Positions 12,226 to 24,500 of a stretch of 64,000 nucleotides of DNA are shown one piece after another. The stretch is from Polytrichum commune (taxonomy: Eukaryota > Streptophyta > Polytrichopsida > Polytrichales > Polytrichaceae). The stretch's first letter is position 1; every line of letters starts with the position of its first letter. The stretch covers positions 17,967,501-18,031,500 of the forward strand of contig OX485805.1 of assembly GCA_950295325.1 (NCBI GenBank). Reading direction: 5' to 3'. The notes beneath the pieces were generated by a model, which worked only from the letters and a program-made list of their open reading frames with translations, was not told the origin of the DNA and ran no database searches. A program made the position numbers and the translations under genes.

Positions 12226-14940
12226 ACCCCTCAAAACTCAAGGTCATAAACCCCTTGTGGAGAGGGACACTCAAGCTTATCCACTAAACCCCCAACCTTA
12301 AACCAACATGGACATGTCCTAATTCAAACACTTAAACCCAAGGCCCTTCCCCTTGATTCATCAAACACCACTCATTTAACCAAAACAACTCCTAATGCCA
12401 CTAAGCCTCTAATTAACCACACTAAATAAGCCTAAGGCCTAAAACATAACTCCACACCAAGCCTCACTCTTTTTAATACTTTTTGTTGTTTCAATAACGA
12501 CGTCAATTGCAACTTCAAGTAAGTTTTAAACATAAAACAAATATGAGCAACCATTTTGGGCTCATAAAGGTCCTTTAAATTGCAATTCCATCAAATACGA
12601 ATCATGTTCTTCCTATTGTTTTGGAGCCTTGCTCCTCTTTGAGAATCAAAACTACAACTCCTCAATTTACACAATATAATTCTAATAAAGATTCATTTGC
12701 GCTCATTATAAATTATTCATTTTTAATTATTTTTAATGTAAAAAAAACCAAAACTCTACGTCAATATTTTCACAACATCAATGCATTTCTTGCAAATCTA
12801 TTTTTTTTGACCGATTCTTTCAAACATATTTTGAATTATCAAATGAACTTTCTTTTTCAAACTTTGTTGCTCAACAATCTATTGACCTTATATGGGTTGT
12901 ATTTTAAGTTACATGGATTGGTGCAAATCAAACATTCTACTTTTAAAGTGTTCATAAATAAACACCGGCAGTTGATTTGATTATTACAAATCTTATAGAG
13001 TGTTTCCTATGCTTGGAGTTTGAATACCTAATTAATAAAATCATTTTTTTGGAATGCAAACTCCGATAAAAAAAAACTCTTGTGTCATTTTCATTTTGCA
13101 TGCGATATCTTCATGACGATGGTGCCTTATTGGTACTTTATTTTGAAAACTCAAAATGCACAAAATAATTGTTTTTTTTTTTCAATTACAAGTCCAAAGT
13201 GGATTATGAACCTTGGACTTGTGTAGACCCACTTTGTTTAGCTATTCTTTGCAATTTAAACAAAACAATCAGTTTTTCTATTATTTTCCTTCACGTGTTT
13301 TCTCATTTCCAGGAATTAATTTTATTTGTTTACATTATATTCTAATCGGTTGATCATTTTTATTTTATTTTTTGCAAATAGTCAAATTCAAAGTGTTCTT
13401 GCTTGTTTTTTTTAAACAATACTTTCAATTGAAAACAAATATCGACAAAGATTTTTTTAGGATAATGATATGAATTTGGATGATGATGTTTTACATAAAT
13501 TCATGGATGTTACTTTCTCAACTTATGAGAGATGATGGTGTCACATCTTAAAAGTGTCCATGAGAAAAATATTCATTGGTCTTCGAATTTTAATTGAGGT
13601 TTTTTCAAAATCCAAAGGCATTGATGTAAACCTCATTGCATCCACATGTATAAATTCATTTGTTTTTTTAATATAATTTTATTATAAACTAACATGTTCT
13701 CTTTGATTGTTCTCTTTATAATTGTGTATTATGTCCTTGGTAGGACCTTTCATTCATGTTTGCTACATCTTGAAGTATCACCTTTTGGCATTGGAAGGTG
13801 ATAAAGATGCATTTGATTCCATTTTAAAGCCTTTAATCATACAATCTCCTTTGGCTAATGCCAAAGACACCAATTCTGAAGACTCAGATGATTCTCCAAT
13901 TCTTGATCACGATGCGGGGAGTGCTATCTTTTGAGCGGTGAGCAATGAGTGGCGAGTGAAGAGCGGTAACTTGTGAGCGGTGAGGAAGGTGAAATATTTG
14001 GTAATAGGGCCACTAGTATCCTATTATCGTGAAATTTTGGCCTAAAGAATTATGATTTTAAGGTTTAGAATAAGAGGGGTGGGAGGATAAACAACATAAA
14101 ATCCAAATATTTATTCATCGCTAGTAGCATTGGACATGTTACTATCTTTTGCCTCGTCAAATATATATATTTGAACACCTATACATTGCGAATGGAGTTT
14201 GGAACTATAGCAAGATTCTTCATTTGGATCCAAATCTTCAATATTTAACATTACAATTGCAACATTCTCAGCATATGATGGGAGACGCGGGCTACGGCTT
14301 GGACTTTGTAAGAATTGTCTATGTGCTCAAAATGGGAGACATTACCTCTTTCTAGTCATATTCCTGAAATCAAATCGATGAAATATATAAATAAACTTGA
14401 AGAAATAAAAATCAACTAATGAATTTAATGAAATGGATGAATTGAATCAACAATTATTGTATTAAAACTTACTCACACTCAAATTCAAGCATCTCCTCTT
14501 CCGATAGGTCATCATCTTCTTTTGTAAGATCTTGAATATTCTCCTTAGATTTGGTAGATTTGCCAAAACTTGTAAAGTCTATAAATAATCCAATCATGTC
14601 CGAAAATAAAAATAAAAAAACCCTATATTATCTAAATCTTTGTAGTTATAATTTTTTTCTTGTTTAATATCATTTTTCCTACTTATTTTTCTATGGATTT
14701 CATTATTTTTGGCCACCTAATAGATTGTAGGTTTGCGGGCAAAAGAATATTTCCTAGTGTTTTTCATGTTATTCTAGTCCTATCATATTTTTCTAGCCTT
14801 ATCACATACTGCAAGTATATTCAAGCACACATATTTTCCACTTTTTGCATCTCAACCCCATATTGGACGAATTCATTGCTCCAATATGTTGTTTCAATTC
14901 ATACAATAGGTATTCTTCTTTTATAATAACATTTTTTTAT
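12225..14940. other. AT-rich stretch without recognisable gene
   Basis: Contains two modest open frames on the plus strand (12,621-12,980, 119 codons, lysine- and leucine-rich; 13,722-13,934, 70 codons with an acidic serine-rich tail). Neither shows a known domain, and base composition matches the surrounding AT-rich DNA. They are best treated as chance frames or TE relics. Confidence 0.35.
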
Positions 14941-14976
14941 AATAACATTCAAGCTCCTTTACTTGCCACCACATAC

Positions 14977-15060
14977 CATGTGCGTCAACGCACATGGTTC
15001 TCCCTTCTAATTTTCAAGCTCTTTTACTCGTCTCACGTACCATGTGCGTCAACGCACATG
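14977..15060. repeat. Twin perfect hairpins 64 bp apart
   Basis: The 20-base sequence CATGTGCGTCAACGCACATG occurs at 14,977-14,996 and again at 15,041-15,060. Each copy is a perfect inverted repeat (9-bp arms, 2-base loop). The sequence between and before them is also partly duplicated (TTCAAGCTC..TTTACT), so the pair arose by a local tandem duplication of about 64 bp. No gene is adjacent, and a function as a protein-binding palindrome is only speculative. Confidence 0.8.
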
Positions 15061-16690
15061 ATTCACTTGACTAACATTTCCATCATTATAAATCACTTGG
15101 CAATTTTTAATCAAATGTAAATGTCATATTCTAGTTCATCTCCATTCAATGCACTATCAAATTATACGAAGGTTAAGGTGACTTAACTTTTTGTTTCTTG
15201 TGTTTTCTAAACTCGTCTTCATTTCCGATTTCGATATACAATCGTCTACACATTTTTTGCTCTTTGCACCTTCATCGCCCTCTATCGCCATTGTTGTTAT
15301 TATATCAAAATCTAGTGTCTTCACAATCTCTTCTATTGTATTCAATAAAAAAAAATCCCTTCCTTGCTTACATTCTTCTTTCCCACACTTAGCCTGAACC
15401 TCTTTTTCTTAGAGGTATAATACAGAAACTTTCCTACGCCTTCTCTTTGGCATCACAGGTGTTTTCTCTACATCCTCCACCATCATTGATATCAAAGATA
15501 TGTTCTCTACCACTCCACTTTCATGTATTCTTCCAATGTGTCTATCTCACATGAACTTGGCATTTATTTTGATCATCCATGTTGCAATTGGCGTCCAATG
15601 ACCGAGTTATTTTTATGCGTCTTTCATTGTAATTATGTTTTGTATTATACCCACCAAATTTCCCTGACACCCCGACATTCCCCAACCACTTGGTTTTATC
15701 CAAAATTGCCAATTATTTACCCTCCCGGCCAAATCTATTTATTAATCTATTTATTAAACCCAACACTTACAATCACATTGCATTATCTGTATGTGTTTTT
15801 TGTTATTAAGGTCAAAATTCTTGAAAACATCATGAGATACACATTCCCATAAGTTCATGATGAGAACTCTAAAGGTAAAACATGCAATCTTTTTCTATCT
15901 CTTCTTTCCTTTTTCATTTCTTCTCACAACTAGGCTTTGAGTGTACAAAGAGTGCATGATGGAAGAGCAAGGATCCCTAGGAGTTCCCCAAAAGAAAGGA
16001 CTTGAAGAACAATATGGCCTTTAGTACCCAAGGTGACCAGCCGATCCGGTCACCGGAGCTCTCTAACCGGCACATGTCCTTCTTGTGACCGTTAGGACCA
16101 CCGGTCCTTCGGCACCGGTCCTTGCACAACATACAATGTTCGACACCCATCCATGGGGGATACCGGTCCTTGGGTGAGGGGGGATGGGCACATGGAACCA
16201 CCCTTTTCCCACATGCCCACCCATTTATTTATCAAAAAATGAACGGGAACCGGTACATGAAACCTCGCCATAAGGCATTGTGAATGGTCGTACGTGGCCC
16301 CAAACGAAACCCTAGACTTCGGGCCGGTTTGCATGGGATCCTAAGTCCTCAGTCTCAAGTCACTTGAGATCAATCTGTGCAATCTATGCCATTGAGAACA
16401 TGGAAGTTGGGACTTACCACTTCACACAGGTCCCAAGTCCTAAGTTCCATGTATGAGATGAATGCCTACATGGCAACACTTTGGAAGGTGAGGCTTAGGA
16501 CTTGTGGTGAGAGTTGGGTCAAGTAAAAAACTAGACCTAACTCTCAACACAAGTCCTGCAAATATTTTGCATACAATAATCAAGATCCGACTTTAATGAT
16601 AATTAACCATATTTTAATGGTTTCATGAGGCTCAAAAGTAGGGACTTTGCCTTCATGTTGGGACTTGGGACCCCATGTGAAAGGGCCCTT
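15061..16690. other. Region upstream of the NTF2 duplication, no recognisable gene
   Basis: No convincing coding region. A GC-richer segment at 16,020-16,330 has three close copies of ACCGGTCCTT (near 16,100, 16,114 and 16,161). From 16,340 to 16,680 the phrases TCCCAAGTCC and GGGACTTGGGA suggest a foldback element, but the borders are unclear. The segment ends at the edge of the NTF2 duplication near 16,702. Confidence 0.4.
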
Positions 16691-16701
16691 CGTGCCTTTC
16701 A

Positions 16702-16930
16702 CTGCGGAGCCTGAACGATCCGTGCGTAGCTTGCGCCTCAGTGACGCGGGCGGCCGGGGAGGAAACCCTAGACCTCGTGCTTCGTTGCGGAGCCTGAACG
16801 CTTGGCAGCCAATGATCTGTGCGTAGATTGCACGCGCAGGGGATCGTCGTCATAAGTTAGCAGTGTATACAAGAATAGGAACTCCCATCTTCGGAGGAAT
16901 TTGGGAAGGAAGAATTTGTCGTTGACAAGA
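16702..16930 (+). promoter_or_regulatory. NTF2 copy 1 promoter and 5' leader
   Basis: Homologous to the region upstream of copy 2. It contains one telo-box AAACCCTA (16,763-16,770), one CCAAT box (16,809-16,813) and a TATA-like TATACAAG (16,866-16,873), about 65 bp before the ATG. Two partial units of the promoter repeat are present, starting at 16,703 and 16,786; the first has lost the segment with GCTTGGCAGCCAAT that the equivalent unit in copy 2 keeps. Telo-boxes are typical of plant housekeeping and translation-related promoters. The TATA differs by one base from the TATATAAG of copy 2. Confidence 0.7.
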
Positions 16931-18827
16931 ATGGATCCCGACAGCCTGAGCAAAGCGTTCGTGGAGCATTACTACACGCAGTTCGACACGAATAGGGCGG
17001 CGCTCGTGGGATTGTATCAGGAAGGCTCCATGCTGTCATTCGAAGGGGAAAAGATCCAAGGCGCACAGGCCATCAGCAATAAGCTGAACGGCCTGGGATT
17101 CCAGCAGTGCAAGCATAACATCTCCACAGTCGATTGCCAGCCGTCGGGCCCTGCCGGAGGCATGCTCGTGTTTGTGAGCGGGAGCCTTCAGCTTCCTGGC
17201 GAAGAGCATCTTCTGAAATTCAGCCAGGTGCAGCAAACTGTACCGATTGTTTATATGAAGATATCTGTCCACATGTTTCTTTGATGGTGGCTCTGTTGTC
17301 GCCGATGTAATCGGCCTCTTGTCAATTTGCAGTTTGCGGGTGTTCTCTTAGCGGACTTACAGTCTAAGTTAGGTTTCTTCCCCATCCGACGATTTGATTC
17401 TTGTCTGTGTGCAAGGTGATTACACTCTCAGTTTTAGTCTGTACACTAGGGTTGAGTCAGTTGGAGTCGAACTTGTGACAGCAGTGAAATATTTGCGTTG
17501 TGCAACACGGATCAGGAAATGCAGTGCCTCAACTATCTCGACATCTTTTTTGATAGCTTTCGTGTCGCACTTCAAATGGCCTCTCGTCGATTTGCAGTTT
17601 GTGAGTATTCTCATAGCGGTAGACGAGTGGATACTTGCCTATGTGCAAGGCGATTGCGCTCTAAATGCAAGTCTTTACATTAGGATTAATTCAGTTCGAG
17701 TCGATCTTGTGGCCGCGGTGAAACAATCTCGTTGTGGAACCTGGATCAGGAGAAGTTGAGAAGGAAGTGCAGTGGGTTCAACTATCTTCACATTTTCCTT
17801 GATAATGTGTTTCGTGTAGCGCTGCAATTGTCATATTGTCGTCTTGTAGTTTGCGAGTGTTCTTTTAGGGGAATCGCAGTCTTTTTAAGTTATCTCTTTC
17901 ATCCGGCGACTTGATACTTGCCTGTATGCAATGTGATTGCATTTTTTATTCTCTCTGTACGCTAGGGTTGGTCAGTTGGGGTGTATGCAAGTCAAACGTG
18001 TCACAGCGGTAAATCATGGATCAGGAAATACTGAACTATGAAATGCGACTGTTTCGGTCGAGTTTGTCACTGCTCGCTATCTCTGGTTGTTTGAGTTAGT
18101 ATTCTCGATCTGGAAGACCTGATCTCATGCAATCACCAGTTTTTAGAAGTCTTTTACTAGCGTTTAGTGAACTTTCTTCCTGACCTTCCGCAAATTCAAA
18201 ATGTAAACCCTGCATAAACTTATGGCAAACTGCGAACCCTCCAAATCTTCGGATGTTGGGTTTTGTTTGACTTGATAAGTTTCTTGGGGATCATTAGCCA
18301 GTTTAAGTTGCTAAATTTCATGCAGGTGACATAACTAGTATCTATTAGCCCAAACAAAAGATTAGAATGAGGACTTCCATCCTCTAATATTATATGATAG
18401 TGTTCAACGTGGATATTGCAATCCAGATTTGCTTACATGCTGAGTGCTCAATATGACCTAATTGATCCAACATTAGCATTCATAATTTGAGGTTGTAATG
18501 AGATCACTTAAAAATAGGATCATTCATGAGGCTGTAAGTTATTGTGATATCAATAAACAAAGGGACTTAATACCAAGGGTTTTACTCTCGTATATCTAGT
18601 TAACTAGAGAAGCAGTATGTCATATTGGCCAATTTCTCAAACATGCTGTGGAGCATTTAAACTGGTGGGCTGACTGGTTGAAATCAGTCTATTCAATTTC
18701 TCTTGATTAAGTTGGCTTGTATCTCACCTGGAAAATACTATTCGTTTTGTTGCAGATGTTCCACCTGATTCCAAATCAAGGAAGTTTCTATGTCTTCAAT
18801 GACATTTTCCGGCTCAATTATGCATGA
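16931..18827 (+). CDS. NTF2: Nuclear transport factor 2, copy 1 (two exons)
   Basis: Encodes a 122-residue NTF2, the small homodimeric factor that binds RanGDP and FxFG nucleoporins and returns Ran to the nucleus. Coding exons are 16,931-17,227 (99 codons) and 18,756-18,827 (23 codons plus TGA); the intron has GT at 17,228 and TTGCAG before 18,756. The protein begins MDPDSLSKAFVEHYY, has the family segment FQQCKHNISTVDCQPSGP (residues 57-74), and joins KFSQ to MFHLIP across the splice, ending FYVFNDIFRLNYA. The usual length of plant NTF2 is 122-126 residues, so it is complete. Glu38 matches the Ran-contacting Glu42 of animal NTF2, and Phe37 sits where animals have Trp41 (by my alignment from memory). 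An upstream in-frame ATG at 16,901 would add ten residues; the copy 2 frame and family N-terminus favour 16,931. Protein identical to copy 2. Confidence 0.95.
17228..18755 (+). other. NTF2 copy 1 intron with tandem repeat
   Basis: The 1,528-bp intron carries three tandem units of about 250-265 bp, starting near 17,321, 17,586 and 17,839. Shared phrases include TTGCAGTTTG, ACTTGCCTATGTGCAAGG, GGTGAAACAATC and GGATCAGGAAA. Copy 2 has only two units. A segment of roughly 400 bp (about 18,200-18,605) has no counterpart in the copy 2 intron. Open frames inside the intron (for example 17,394-17,759) are products of the repeat and are not genes. Confidence 0.85.
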
Positions 18828-20286
18828 GGCTTCATCCATGCATTCCACTTGATCTTCATGTGGGGCTCATTTTGAGTGGCTTTGTCGGACTTAAGCACTG
18901 CAACACAATGAGGACATATACTAGGGGAGAATTTTCCTGTTTGCCAGTTTCAATCATGTTGTAGCAATATCCCTCGATCTCTTCAGTGCATTGTGTTTCA
19001 GTCTGTTGTGGGTGACAGAAGTGTGTTCATGGTCAATGTCATGGGTACCAATTTTGAGAATGTTTTGAGTACATTGCTCATGGTAGCAATTTAACCTCAT
19101 TCACGACACATATTTGTGTGTTAGACGTCCTGTAATTTATCCCAGCGACTTCATGGATCTTAGATAGCATCCAACTAGGGAGTTCATCTACATGTTCCTC
19201 ATCTCAACTTTCAGCTCCAAGATGTTTGTATTAGTATCGTGGTGTTTGGGAGGATTCCGGAAACTCCTGTTTGTCTTGCAATTTGATTTATAGTTAGTGA
19301 ACAAGATGCCTGTATTTCTGATATATGGCTGTTTCTGTAGTCGGAGTGTCTTCTCATGATCGTAGTAAGGCCAACTTGTGTATCTTTTGGTTTTGTCCCT
19401 TGCCTTCCTCTTGAAACATCTCTAATCTACGGAAATAAGGAATTCCTTTGTGGTTGGTTTTGTAGGTTGAATGTTGATTGGAACTTCAGATCAGTTCAGG
19501 GATAACTACAATTTTGTTGCGCGGTTTATAATGAGTATGTCAGGGTCGAGTGTTACTTGTGGCCTGGTTTGAAGTTCCAATCTACATTACAACATATGTT
19601 TTAGAGCAGTTTTGTCTGTTGTCATGTATTTGTTCATTTCTTTGCTGTTTTAACGAGTACCTTCAAGTTCAAGAGGAACAGGAAAGGCCGGAATATTCCA
19701 TTTCATTGTGAGAAGAAACCTTTGTGGAATAAAGCGAGATGCTCTAACTTACATAGCTTAAGCTTCAATCTTTATGTATCTGGGTGAAAGTAGCGATGTA
19801 CGTTCCTGGGATTTTTGGGTTCTGATGATCAGATGTCAGTACATTTGATACAATTTACAAGTTCTGACCTTGTTCATGGCAAAATATGGTGGAGCATGAC
19901 CTTGTTCATTATTTTGCTATGTCCAGTCTGTAATTACTAGCCCATTATTTGAAAGTATTGTGTCGGGCAATATGCTTTCTATCAAGTAAAGTGTGAAGAA
20001 ACGGAGATCAAATGACTTGTCAAGATTCTGAACACATGATTTTGTGTTTAAGCTGAATGTCGGTATTTTGTGCTGAACAGCTTATGCCTTTTACTGGCAA
20101 GGTTTCCTGTGTTTGAAGTGCTCAAAGTTCCCAAGAGCTTTCCCTCCTGGTCTGTCCATAAGTCGCCCTGCTCTTGTTTATGCAGTTAATGTGGGCCTTG
20201 AATTGGAAAGCTGAAGGTAGCACCTGGATAATGTTTGCAACTGTATCTAAATCCATCGGACATGGATGTTAAATTGACCACACTCT
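18828..20286 (+). other. NTF2 copy 1 3' region (UTR and downstream duplicated flank)
   Basis: Directly after the stop codon the sequence matches the 3' flank of copy 2 closely. The part from about 19,005 to 19,150 is almost identical, more so than the introns. It probably includes the 3' UTR; an exact poly(A) site cannot be set. About 200 bp near 19,840-20,040 are absent from copy 2. No further coding region is seen. Confidence 0.65.
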
Positions 20287-20296
20287 GGTTCACACT

Positions 20297-20952
20297 TATG
20301 TTCGGGGAAAACCGACGGCTAGTTCATTATCAGCCGATGGATTTCCCCTCATGGCCGGTCCAAATTTCCAACCATCGGATGGCAATCCGACTTTAATTTC
20401 AATCCTCCGGCAATTAGCCGATGGACCAGAAAATGTCACGGAAATGTAGCCGATTCTTCTTGTGAGTTACTGGATTTCAGCCGGAAGCATCCAGAGCGTT
20501 ATTTGTCTGGGGCATATGATGATCCACTTGAGGAAGTACCCTAAACCTTAAACTTTTTGAATTATGCAACCTTTCCATGACCAAATCCAATTGCTTCTAT
20601 GAAGAATTGGGGGACCCTTGGCCTTCAAGCGGTGAAGGCATTGCTAGGTTCAATTCCTGCTAGGGATATTAACTCTTCAAATTTAAAGTTTTGAACATGC
20701 CTTTCTTTTCACTTATTCAAGATTTTGTACTAAGAAATGATTTCTAATAACTTTTCATACATTTTTAGAACAACTAGTGTCTATGAATTCCATTTAATCG
20801 GATATTGACCAATGAAAATATGAAAATATAGGCAATTGGCTGATTGATTTTACAAAAGACCGGCTCTTGCCGATGTAAATTGGAAAAAATCCGACCCTTC
20901 GTAGCAACTACCGGCAATTAGCCACTAAGGCTTCAAAAACTTCCCGAACTAT
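20297..20952 (+). mobile_element. TIR element inserted in the copy 1 flank
   Basis: Flanked by the 10-base direct repeat GGTTCACACT (20,287-20,296 and 20,953-20,962), the size range produced by Mutator-like elements. The ends are short imperfect inverted repeats around GTTCGGG (left) and CCCGAAC (right). The inside is non-coding and rich in variants of CCGATGG and AATTAGCC. A related smaller element lies at 41,871-42,082. The surrounding block (about 20,271-21,180) has no counterpart in the copy 2 flank. The superfamily call rests only on target duplication size. Confidence 0.5.
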
Positions 20953-20962
20953 GGTTCACACT

Positions 20963-21580
20963 CTGGTTTATACGACCACACACTGGCAAAGCTCTATGTA
21001 GATAGCAAGCCGAATTGTAAAGAAGAGGAAGTAGAACTAATACATTACTCTTAATGTGAAAAAATTCAGATTTTGGCAAGCCATGTGAATTTGCGACGCA
21101 CCTTTGTGATTATTTTAATGAACTACGTGGACGATTGAACAATCCCCTAAAATAATTGCAGTTTCAATGCATAGCAATCAATCGTTTCTGATTTGGACAA
21201 GATTGGAAATGATCGGGGAATGAGGAATTGGTGGCCGTGGTGACTGGTTCATATTGCTCAAATGTAAATATTCTCCCCTTTTGCGTCCTAATATCTCAAA
21301 CTCCAAGGTGATCATGATGGAGGAGTTTGAACTACACGATGAGCACGATGACCCTTGCTCCAAAACAAATGAAGGAATTTATATGAAATTAAATATTTGT
21401 ACATGTACAGAGGTCAATTCACTTTACTTTATGAAATCCCAACATGTTTAGAGTTTAGATATGATTATTAAACATTTAGGAACTTTGCAATCCAAAGTTG
21501 TCACAGGGTGTAGGACACCATGGCAGAGACAAGTGAATGGAGGCTTCAAGTAATTGGTACAACATTGCAATGAGACAATT
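20963..21580 (+). other. Distal end of the upstream duplicated segment
   Basis: From about 21,190 the sequence again aligns with copy 2 (29,430-29,790): shared phrases are GGAAATGATC, GGTGACTGGTTC/GGTGACCAGTTT, AGATATGATTATTAAACATT and GGAGGCTTCAAGT. The duplication fades out near 21,580. Short open frames here (21,254-21,451 and 21,537-21,725) are not conserved as frames in the second copy and are not called. Confidence 0.6.
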
Positions 21581-24500
21581 ATTGAGTCCCCACCCAATCC
21601 AACTAGAAATGTGTGAGGAGCTGGCTAGGAAGTGCCCGCAATCTTGCCACACACTTACATTAAGTTACAACAAAGTTAATTGTAAAGTTTTCTTGCAACG
21701 AATTCAAGCTTGTGAGGCCGAATGACCCCCTCTCCTTGATTGAGCTTCCCATTTGTGACCTCAGCTGCAAGCTTTGAGTGCAGTTAGAGTTTTTTTTTTT
21801 AAATTTTAAAACTAAAATATTTTAAATAATGTTTTATGCTCTTTGCTAAGTATGTGAGAGCTAATCAGACTCTTAAGTTGATGATTAGGAAGGAACTTGA
21901 AGATAAAAGGTTGGGATCCGCCCAAGGTTGAGCTCTGGTTGAGCATTCCAAATTCATCCAAGGTTGATCTCTTGGGTCCTCACTTCGATGTTTAGGTTGT
22001 TGCGGAGTTGGCATTCCAAATTTGCCTGAGGGTTCATCGTTGGTTAGTCGATATACCTCACTTATAGTCCACCCACACTTATTGGTGCAGGTCACCTATG
22101 TTCAATGAATGGCTCTTATCAGAAGGGGCCACTTTCAGAGTTGGTTTAACCAGTGAGAGCCACTAGATGTAACTAATGTTGGTAGGAACCATTCACTAGT
22201 GGCCCGCACCAGTAAGTTTGAGTGGGCTATTAGATGTTCAATGTTGTTGGTGAATTGGCATTTGGAATTCACCCAAGGTTGATCTTTGATACTTTAATGG
22301 GGGTGATTGGCTACGTAATTTGTGGTGGTTCTGACGGCCACCCACATGGATGTCATCCAATGAGTGATGAGGTTGTGTCACCTCTCCTTGAGCTAGAGGT
22401 ATTGAAGTGGAATTTTGATGGAGATTTTGATGTGGTCATTGCAACATTTGGATGCAATAGACAAAGAAGTCAATCCCAATGACTTCTAGCACTTGCACCT
22501 AGTTTTACATGATGAATATGCATGGAAGTGTTGCACATCCATATATATGGAGCTTTGTGAATGTTATTGACCTTGCAATACCAAAGCTCAAAATATAGCT
22601 TATTGTAGATGAAATTGGCACACTTAGCATAGTTTAGGCTTGGGACACTCAGGTTTATGCTTTATTGGCTACGCCACACGATGTACTTCCATAACATTGT
22701 CCAGCTGTGTATAAGGGTGAGTGAGGTGGGGAATAAATCAGAACCTATTTGGGAACTATACCATGGATATTTTCTTACTAGCAATGTTATCTCGTATTTA
22801 GCTTGATAAATTCAGGTGAAGCACTGCCACTAATATATTAGTAGATTGGAATGGCTCATAGCAACTAAATAATGTTATGTCACTCTCCACCTTGGCCCAT
22901 AAGCATGCAAGTGTATGTGTGTGTATGTTTGTATCTTGTGTATGTCTTCTTTATACTCACTTAATATTTATGAACGTGTTAGGAATGGAGCAATACAATG
23001 CCTCGCATTTGCATGCATGAACAATTCATTGTAGTATGAGTATGATTTAGAATATGTTCAATCACTTTATATAGATGATGAGGGATTTTTTATGAGTTTA
23101 TCCGAGGATGGATTCATATGGTGGATGCAACATATCATAGAGATGGAAACTTTGTAGTTATTGGGGGCAATTTTAAAATGCCTCCCATATGGCATGACGA
23201 TCCTTCCATCCTCCATATGAATATGTCAACGCTTTCTATGTTGCCTCCTCATGAGATTATCACCGTTTGCTCCATCATCCTCATCTTCCATAGGAGGATG
23301 AGGTGCATGTGCTACAATATCATGTATGGGAGCACATATTGTTCAAGACTTAGAATGCAATGGCGAAAGCAGTTGATACATAAAGTTTTGAATATGCAAG
23401 AGTTTCCTCCATGAATTTCTTGACTTCAATTTTGGCCCTTGGAAGAAAATGTATGGGATCTTAAGACTGTCTCAAAGCTAATCAAACATTATCATGGACA
23501 TGGAGGGATTGTTAAATGCATGTGTCATCATGTTGCAAAGCCATCTTCAAATCTTTGTTGCGTTGTCTTTAAATTAGGGTACAATAGTGGCTTTCACCTC
23601 ATGTCATCTTTATCAATTGGACCATGTGAGCATCTATATACTAGTGATTGGTGAGACATAATCTGCTAGGAAAGAATACAAAGTAGTAGTAGCAAAAACC
23701 GACAATCTCTAGATTGCTCCCTAATTTGGTTGCAATTACGAGTAGCCTTGATCTTCAACTTCGTATACACCCATCTCCTTGCATGCTACTGCAATCACCA
23801 TTTTAATCCATGTTGATGAAGTAGACTACCTCATTAACACCAACACTGGTATGGAGATTTTGTGGTTTTCACATTTTGTTACAATCAAGAGTAAAAATCA
23901 ACCCAAGGAGAGCCTTATGTGGTCCTAAAGTGCATTGAAACATATTACCATGTTGTTTCAAGAAGTATTATCATATTGTCTTTGATCCCCTCCCATATGT
24001 GATACAGTGATGATTTAAAAATCCTACTATAGTATTGGTTGTGCAAACACATTATGCAACTAAAATTGCATTAAAATTGTGCTTACCTTTACTTGGCAAT
24101 TGATGCAAACTAGTACAATTGCCCAAGTATTTCCACCATACTTCAATGTTCCAACATTCACAATATCATGTTCAGGTTGACTTCCATAGTTTTCATATTA
24201 TAAATTTAGTTCCATTTTTTTTATTAAGTTGTTAGATGTTGCAAACCATTATGGAGTACCCTAAACATTCACTTTACATGCACACAATGCTTAGAAAGGA
24301 TGTTTTATTTGGCTGCTACAAACTAGTCTGGAGTACCCTAAACATCTACTTATTCTATGTGCATACACAACTCCATTACCCTACATAGGTTTAAATGAAA
24401 GTGATTCATACTAACTTTAAATTTTGTGAAGGAAAAAATCATAAACATTTGAAAGATACATTGATCTACAGAGCCAAGCAATTTATGTTGACCAAAAAAA

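Noticed and set aside
16020-16170. Cluster of ACCGGTCCTT words suggesting a regulatory array
   Set aside because: Only three copies, irregular spacing, and outside the duplicated NTF2 segment, so no link to the genes can be supported.
17394-17759. Open frame of 121 codons in the NTF2 copy 1 intron
   Set aside because: It is made of the intronic tandem repeat and is not conserved in the copy 2 intron.
20590-20690. tRNA-like A-box and B-box words (GGCCTTCAAGCGGTGAAGGC, GGTTCAATTCC)
   Set aside because: The boxes are too close and no anticodon arm can be drawn, so it is not a tRNA gene. At most a tRNA or SINE fragment.
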